DNA of 9,532 bases from assembly GCA_017421145.1 (NCBI GenBank), contig JAFOTA010000011.1, positions 1 to 9,532 of the forward strand, in the 5' to 3' direction. This stretch comes from Treponema sp. (GTDB taxonomy: Bacteria > Spirochaetota > Spirochaetia > Treponematales > Treponemataceae). Both the position numbers and the translations under genes were made by a program. Below, in pieces: positions 6,415-9,532 of the stretch; the first letter of the stretch is position 1; each line of letters begins with the position of its first letter. Below the pieces are notes generated by a model, which worked only from the letters and a program-made list of their open reading frames with translations, was not told the DNA's origin and searched no databases.

Positions 6415-7869
6415 TTGAAAAGAAAAGCGTTTTTGTTATTTTTTGTTTTTGGATTTCTTGTTTTCTCAAAAGGATTTTCAATCCCGCAGGATTCGCTCCC
6501 GGATGATTTTCCGTCTCTTGAGCCATATATAACATTGGATTTTTCTTCTCCGAACTTAAGCCCCAAACAGATTATAACTGCGGCGCTTCAATTTTCATCC
6601 TACCCCGCAATCTCAACTGCTGATTTTCTAAAATATCTTTCAATGTACAACGAACTTGAAAAGCGCGTAACCAATGAAAAATTCCAATCATATTCCGATG
6701 AGGTAAAAGCAGAAGAAGTCCTGATGCTCATGTACGAAAAAACGCTCTTGCGCTATTCCCTGAAGCAAACCCGCCTTACGACCGTTTTTGATGAAGGAAC
6801 GTACAATTGTGTTTCAGCCTCCGTTTTATATCTTGCGCTGGCAAAAGCTGCCGGACTGAATGTAATTGGAAACCGTGCGCCGGACCATTGTTTTTGCTCC
6901 GTAATAATCGACGGAAAAAAAATCGACGTTGAAACGACAAATCCAATGGGATTCAATCCGGGTGAAAAGAAAATGCTGGACAGCACAAAATACGCGGTCG
7001 TTCCCAAAAAAATGTACAAAGGCCGTTATGAAGTAAGCGATGCCATGCTTGTAAGCCTTGTAGCCAAAAATATAAACGGCTTACAAATGGAAAAAAAAGA
7101 TTACCTTTCTGCTTTTCCGATTTCTGCGGCAAGACTTGTTTTCGTGGCAAACGACAATGTGAGCGAAAAAAATGACAGCCGGAGCGATTTTGACATTACG
7201 GCTTCAAATTTTTCAGCGGAACTCCAACAGCAGAAAAGATATTACGACAGCATGCTCTGGTTGGATGCCGTAGTTGACCGATGGGGAATCAGCAAAGGCC
7301 TTGAACAAAATTACGGGGATTCAATCTACAATGCAATCCTCTATTTTGTAAGCCAGAAAGATTTTAAAAGCGCATCTTCAAATCTTGCGTCGCATAAAGA
7401 TTTTCTTACGCAAAAAGATTATGAAAGCTTAAGCCAGAGAATTTTTGTTTTTGAAACATCCGATAACGCAGAAAAAATTTCTTCATTCGAAGAAAAAATG
7501 AATTATCTTAAAGAACAAAAAAACAATCCGCTTGCAAAAAACAAGAACGTTGAAAAGCAGCTGAACCAATCGATCGAAAACACATGGCTTTTAAAAATAT
7601 TCGGCTTGATAGAAAAAGAAGATTATCTTGGAGCCGCAAACCTTTGTTCTTCCGCGCTTGAAGATTTACCGGACAGCGCAAACATAAAAAGAATAAGGCA
7701 GTCATGCTTGAATAACTATGATGCCGTTATCCACAATCAGTTTGCGGATTATGCCAATGCCGGAAAATTCAAGAATGCAAAATCAGTTTTGGAGGAAGGA
7801 TTAAAAAACAACCCGAACAGCACGACGCTTAAAAACGACATGAACCGGCTCAACAGAATGATGCGCTAG
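6415..7869 (+). CDS. Exported transglutaminase-fold protein with C-terminal TPRs
   Basis: This encodes a 484-residue protein not assigned to a named gene. A signal peptide is clear: KRK followed by a hydrophobic core (residues 5-17), with probable cleavage near GFS-IPQ (22/23), so it should be periplasmic or surface-located. A transglutaminase-like core spans about 90-200. C132 in TYNCVSASVLYLALAKAAG, H158 in APDHCF and D171 in KKIDVETTNP give a plausible Cys-His-Asp triad, close in pattern to SirB1-like Transglut_core2 proteins. The C-terminal third (about 395-480) has at least two tetratricopeptide-like repeats (EKEDYLGAANLCSSALEDLP and DYANAGKFKNAKSVLEEGLK). It starts with TTG, supported by SD GGGGAGG (6403-6409) five bases upstream. 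It follows pyrC by 14 bases, so it is probably co-transcribed with it, but has no evident pyrimidine role. Substrate and reaction are unknown; a peptidase or scaffold role is possible. Confidence 0.85.
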   Translation: MKRKAFLLFFVFGFLVFSKGFSIPQDSLPDDFPSLEPYITLDFSSPNLSPKQIITAALQFSSYPAISTADFLKYLSMYNELEKRVTNEKFQSYSDEVKAEEVLMLMYEKTLLRYSLKQTRLTTVFDEGTYNCVSASVLYLALAKAAGLNVIGNRAPDHCFCSVIIDGKKIDVETTNPMGFNPGEKKMLDSTKYAVVPKKMYKGRYEVSDAMLVSLVAKNINGLQMEKKDYLSAFPISAARLVFVANDNVSEKNDSRSDFDITASNFSAELQQQKRYYDSMLWLDAVVDRWGISKGLEQNYGDSIYNAILYFVSQKDFKSASSNLASHKDFLTQKDYESLSQRIFVFETSDNAEKISSFEEKMNYLKEQKNNPLAKNKNVEKQLNQSIENTWLLKIFGLIEKEDYLGAANLCSSALEDLPDSANIKRIRQSCLNNYDAVIHNQFADYANAGKFKNAKSVLEEGLKNNPNSTTLKNDMNRLNRMMR

Positions 7870-8630
7870 AACTCCTGTCCTTCGCCCAAGTCCACGTCCT
7901 TGTTTTTTGCACGGTATTCGGTCGGTGACAAATCATAAATGGATTTGAAAGCCTGGGTGAATTTGCTCTGGCTTTCATAACCGACTATGCCCGCAATTTC
8001 CGCAACTGATTTTTCAGTGGAAACCAAAAGCTCCGCGCCTTTTTCCATCCTGTGCCTGTTTGTGTGCGTCGCAATCGAAACGCCGTAGACAGATTTGAAA
8101 ACCGATTTCAGCGTCGTGGGATTTATATAAAATTTTTTCGCAAGCTCTTCAATCGTAAGCCGCTTGTCAAGGTTGTCCAAAAGAAAATCATGGACTTCCT
8201 TTATTTTTTCCACATGCTCTTTCGGATAGATGTTTTTGCTTTCAGGATTTTCTTCACCTCCGAAATCAGGACATGTAATCGAAAGAATCATTTCTATCAT
8301 CTTGTGAAGAACCCGGCATTCCCTTGTGTCGGCAGCCTTGTAAAAAACTTCTTTTCCGGCTCTGGTGCTTTCTATAAGTCCCCCGGATTTCAAAAGCTTA
8401 AGATGATGCGAAACGGCAGGTGTCGTCATATCGATCATGTATGCAATGTTGATCACGCAGTCTTCCACATGACAAAGAAGCCAAAAAATTTTTAAGCGGC
8501 TCGGATCGGAAAGCAATGAAAAACATTCTCCCACGGATTCAAAATTTTTTCCCTTTGCAATCTCTTTAGAAACAAAATCATCATGCACATGCCCTTTGCC
8601 GTGGATATGCGGTAAACTCGGAAAATTCAT
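7866..8630 (-). CDS. ArsR-AraC fusion transcriptional regulator (metal-responsive)
   Basis: This encodes a 254-residue regulator with two DNA-binding domains. Residues 36-101 form an ArsR/SmtB winged helix (FSLLSDPSRLKIFWLL, recognition helix TTPAVSHHLKLLKSGGLI, wing STRAGKEVFYKA). Residues 139-240 form an AraC-type double helix-turn-helix (LTIEELAKKFYINPTTLKSVF, then KSVAEIAGIVGYESQSKFTQAF, ending LSPTEYR). The N-terminus is histidine-rich (H8, H10, H14, H16, then DD), and C53 and C58 lie where CadC/ArsR proteins keep metal thiols. The ELCVCDL motif is reduced to EDCVINI, so only its first cysteine remains. I chose the ATG at 8630 because GGAGGAAG directly precedes it; the ATG at 8642 would place that SD inside the gene. 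It is divergent from a heavy-metal-associated protein gene and shares an intergenic palindrome with it, so it probably regulates both. It overlaps the upstream-strand neighbour by four bases at CTAG. The effector ion (Zn, Cd or Pb) is inferred. Confidence 0.9.
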   Translation of the reverse strand: MNFPSLPHIHGKGHVHDDFVSKEIAKGKNFESVGECFSLLSDPSRLKIFWLLCHVEDCVINIAYMIDMTTPAVSHHLKLLKSGGLIESTRAGKEVFYKAADTRECRVLHKMIEMILSITCPDFGGEENPESKNIYPKEHVEKIKEVHDFLLDNLDKRLTIEELAKKFYINPTTLKSVFKSVYGVSIATHTNRHRMEKGAELLVSTEKSVAEIAGIVGYESQSKFTQAFKSIYDLSPTEYRAKNKDVDLGEGQEF

Positions 8631-8696
8631 TTCTTCCTCCATTTTATGCCAAAAAGAAATTCTTTTAGCCCAAGCAGTCTTTTATTAAAAAAAAAG

Positions 8697-8712
8697 TTGA
8701 AAAATATTTCAA
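8697..8712. promoter_or_regulatory. Second palindrome (possible operator O1)
   Basis: TTGAAA (8697-8702) and TTTCAA (8707-8712) form a perfect 6-4-6 inverted repeat that includes the -35 box of the HMA gene. Its outline, TTGAAA-N4-TTTCAA, resembles the core TTAAAC-N4-GTTTAA of the downstream palindrome. The two centres are exactly 42 bp apart. Confidence 0.4.
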
Positions 8713-8725
8713 GTAAAAGTATAGT
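8697..8725 (+). promoter_or_regulatory. Promoter of the HMA protein gene
   Basis: TTGAAA (8697-8702), 17 bases and TATAGT (8720-8725) form a good sigma-70 promoter. The start is expected near 8732, just before the 12-2-12 palindrome, so a bound repressor would block it at the start site. Confidence 0.7.
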
Positions 8726-8746
8726 ATCAATATAACAATTAAACAA
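8718..8746 (-). promoter_or_regulatory. Probable promoter of the ArsR-AraC regulator
   Basis: On the minus strand TATACT (complement of 8718-8723) lies 17 bases after TTGTTT (complement of 8741-8746). The -35 is weak and lies inside the main palindrome, so the regulator would repress itself. The -10 region overlaps the -10 of the divergent HMA promoter. Confidence 0.45.
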
Positions 8747-8759
8747 GTGTTTAATTGTT
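8734..8759. promoter_or_regulatory. Perfect 12-2-12 palindromic operator
   Basis: AACAATTAAACA (8734-8745), AG, TGTTTAATTGTT (8748-8759) is a perfect inverted repeat. ArsR/SmtB/CadC regulators classically bind 12-2-12 inverted repeats of this form. It covers the start region of the HMA transcript and the -35 of the regulator, which makes it the prime candidate for the fused regulator's site. Confidence 0.8.
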
Positions 8760-8774
8760 CAAAAGGAGCGTCAA

Positions 8775-8993
8775 ATGAAAAATACATACAAAATCGAAGT
8801 GGACTGCGCAAATTGTGCAAATCTTATGGAAGAGGCAACAAAAAAAACGGAAGGCGTAAAAGATGCTTCCGTCAATTTTATGACACAGAAAATGACCGTT
8901 GAATTTGCAGACGGAACGGATGAAAAATCAGTGATGAAAAAAGTCCTGAAAGCATGCAAAAAAGTCGAGCCGGACTGCGAAATAGAATTCTAA
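8775..8993 (+). CDS. Small heavy-metal-associated (HMA) domain protein
   Basis: This encodes a 72-residue single HMA domain with the expected beta-alpha-beta-beta-alpha-beta pattern. The metal loop is D10-C11-A-N-C14, followed by ANLMEEATKKTEGVKDASVNF and MTVEF. The aspartate just before CxxC is the pattern of the ZntA/CadA N-terminal domain, where D-C-x-x-C binds Zn, Cd or Pb, whereas copper chaperones usually carry MTCxxC. Two more cysteines, C61 and C68, lie near the C-terminus and are unusual for a simple chaperone. SD AAAGGAG (8762-8768) lies six bases before the ATG. It is divergent from the ArsR-AraC regulator and sits under a palindromic operator, so expression is probably metal-controlled. 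It likely buffers metal or hands it to a P-type ATPase, but none follows: thrS is next, and no terminator is seen in 8994-9025. Confidence 0.92.
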   Translation: MKNTYKIEVDCANCANLMEEATKKTEGVKDASVNFMTQKMTVEFADGTDEKSVMKKVLKACKKVEPDCEIEF

Positions 8994-9025
8994 GGCCTAC
9001 GTTTTCAGCTGCCATAATTTCACGG

Positions 9026-9054
9026 TTGAAACAAGCCAAAAAAAATAGTATTCT
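9026..9054 (+). promoter_or_regulatory. Promoter of thrS
   Basis: TTGAAA (9026-9031), a 17-base spacer and TATTCT (9049-9054) place the start near 9061. The leader is only about 33 bases and leaves no room for a T-box or a thrS-type operator structure. Confidence 0.6.
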
Positions 9055-9093
9055 ATAAGGAAATAAACTTCAAACCGAAAAAAGGTGATTTAA

Positions 9094-9532
9094 ATGGCAG
9101 TTGATGAAAAATTGCAGACTGTACGACACAGTTTGGCACACGTTATGGCCGAAGCCGTAATCAAGCTGATTCCCGGAACGAAAATTGCAATCGGACCGGC
9201 TATTGACAACGGATTTTACTATGATTTTGAATTTCCAGAAACACGCAAGCTGACCGAAGCTGATTTCCCGGAAGTTGAAAAAGAAATGCGCAGAATCCTT
9301 TCAGGCAATTTTGATTTTGTCAGCAAGGAAGTCAGCAAATCTGAAGCTCTGGAAATTTTCAAGGATCAGCCGTATAAGGTTGAGCTGATCAACGATTTGC
9401 CGGACGGCGAAAAAATCACCACATACACTCAGGACACATTCACAGACCTTTGCCGCGGACCACACGTTGCAAACACAAAGGAAATCAATGCGCAGAGCTT
9501 CAAGCTCATGAAGATGGCCGGTGCTTACTGGC
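9094..9532 (+). CDS. thrS: Threonyl-tRNA synthetase, N-terminal part, lacking TGS domain
   Basis: ThrRS charges tRNA-Thr with threonine and edits mischarged serine. The window holds the first 146 residues; the gene runs off the right edge. The protein begins almost directly at the N2 editing domain: [12 protein letters not shown] (H12 and H16, equivalent to E. coli H73 and H77), [13 protein letters not shown], and DLCRGPHV (C120 and H124, equivalent to C182 and H186). The editing residues are therefore intact. The roughly 60-residue N-terminal TGS (N1) domain of E. coli ThrRS is absent, and an in-frame TAA directly before the ATG (9091-9093) shows it cannot be added by a different start. AAGGTGAT (9082-9089) is an extended match to the 16S anti-SD. 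The catalytic domain is outside the window. Confidence 0.97.
   Translation, partial: MAVDEKLQTVRHSLAHVMAEAVIKLIPGTKIAIGPAIDNGFYYDFEFPETRKLTEADFPEVEKEMRRILSGNFDFVSKEVSKSEALEIFKDQPYKVELINDLPDGEKITTYTQDTFTDLCRGPHVANTKEINAQSFKLMKMAGAYW

Noticed and set aside
8052..8495. 147-residue open frame on the plus strand
   Set aside because: It is antisense to the ArsR-AraC regulator, with a composition rich in N, F and R typical of a shadow frame.
8631..8642. Upstream ATG giving the regulator four extra residues
   Set aside because: Those codons contain the SD GGAGGAAG that serves the ATG at 8630, and nothing resembling an SD precedes 8642.
8652..8666. AAAAGAA-A-TTCTTTT inverted repeat near the regulator start
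   Set aside because: It is pure A/T-rich simple sequence with no resemblance to the other two palindromes and no regular spacing to them; chance is likely.
8687..8695. Run of nine A between the divergent genes
   Set aside because: No stem precedes it on either strand, so it is not a terminator; it may only act as an UP-like A-tract for the HMA promoter.
8994..9025. Possible terminator after the HMA gene
   Set aside because: Only a three-base GGC/GCC pairing is seen with no T-run; I do not call a terminator here.

Overview
This 9.5 kb bacterial chromosomal window most likely comes from an anaerobic, host-associated spirochete of the genus Treponema. I base this on overall gene style, the short AICAR-transformylase type of PurH, a MinD/FlhG-like ATPase next to lgt, and a threonyl-tRNA synthetase that starts directly at its editing domain. 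The assignment is recognition from memory and was not tested by a search. Gene starts mostly carry strong Shine-Dalgarno (SD) sites. Several promoters share a TTGAAA -35 box with a 17-bp spacer.

Layout. (1) 1-440: the 3' end of purH (last step but one of IMP synthesis) and its terminator. (2) 472-1182: a two-gene vapBC-like toxin-antitoxin module with its own extended -10 promoter, closed by a bidirectional terminator shared with lgt. (3) 1224-3492, minus strand: a MinD/ParA-type ATPase gene, probably made as a leaderless mRNA, followed by lgt (lipoprotein maturation). (4) 3528-7869, plus strand: a pyrimidine operon pyrB-pyrI-pyrC (aspartate transcarbamoylase catalytic and regulatory chains, dihydroorotase), followed 14 nt later by a predicted exported transglutaminase-fold/TPR protein with a TTG start. 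(5) 7866-8993: a divergent metal-response pair. One gene encodes a regulator that fuses an ArsR-type winged helix to an AraC-type DNA-binding domain. The other encodes a 72-residue heavy-metal-associated (HMA) protein with a Zn/Cd-type DCxxC site. Between them lie a perfect 12-2-12 palindrome and a second palindrome exactly 42 bp away. (6) 9026-9532: promoter and 5' part of thrS, without a TGS domain.

The most original part is the regulator/HMA pair with its two-palindrome operator region. The fused regulator has two DNA-binding domains, and its intergenic region offers two inverted repeats spaced by four helical turns. The expected P-type metal ATPase is not in the window. Other points of interest are the apparently leaderless minD-like gene, a U-rich pyrB leader with a possible short leader ORF, and the TGS-less ThrRS. 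There is no stretch over 300 bases without a gene. No tRNA, rRNA, CRISPR or insertion sequence was seen.
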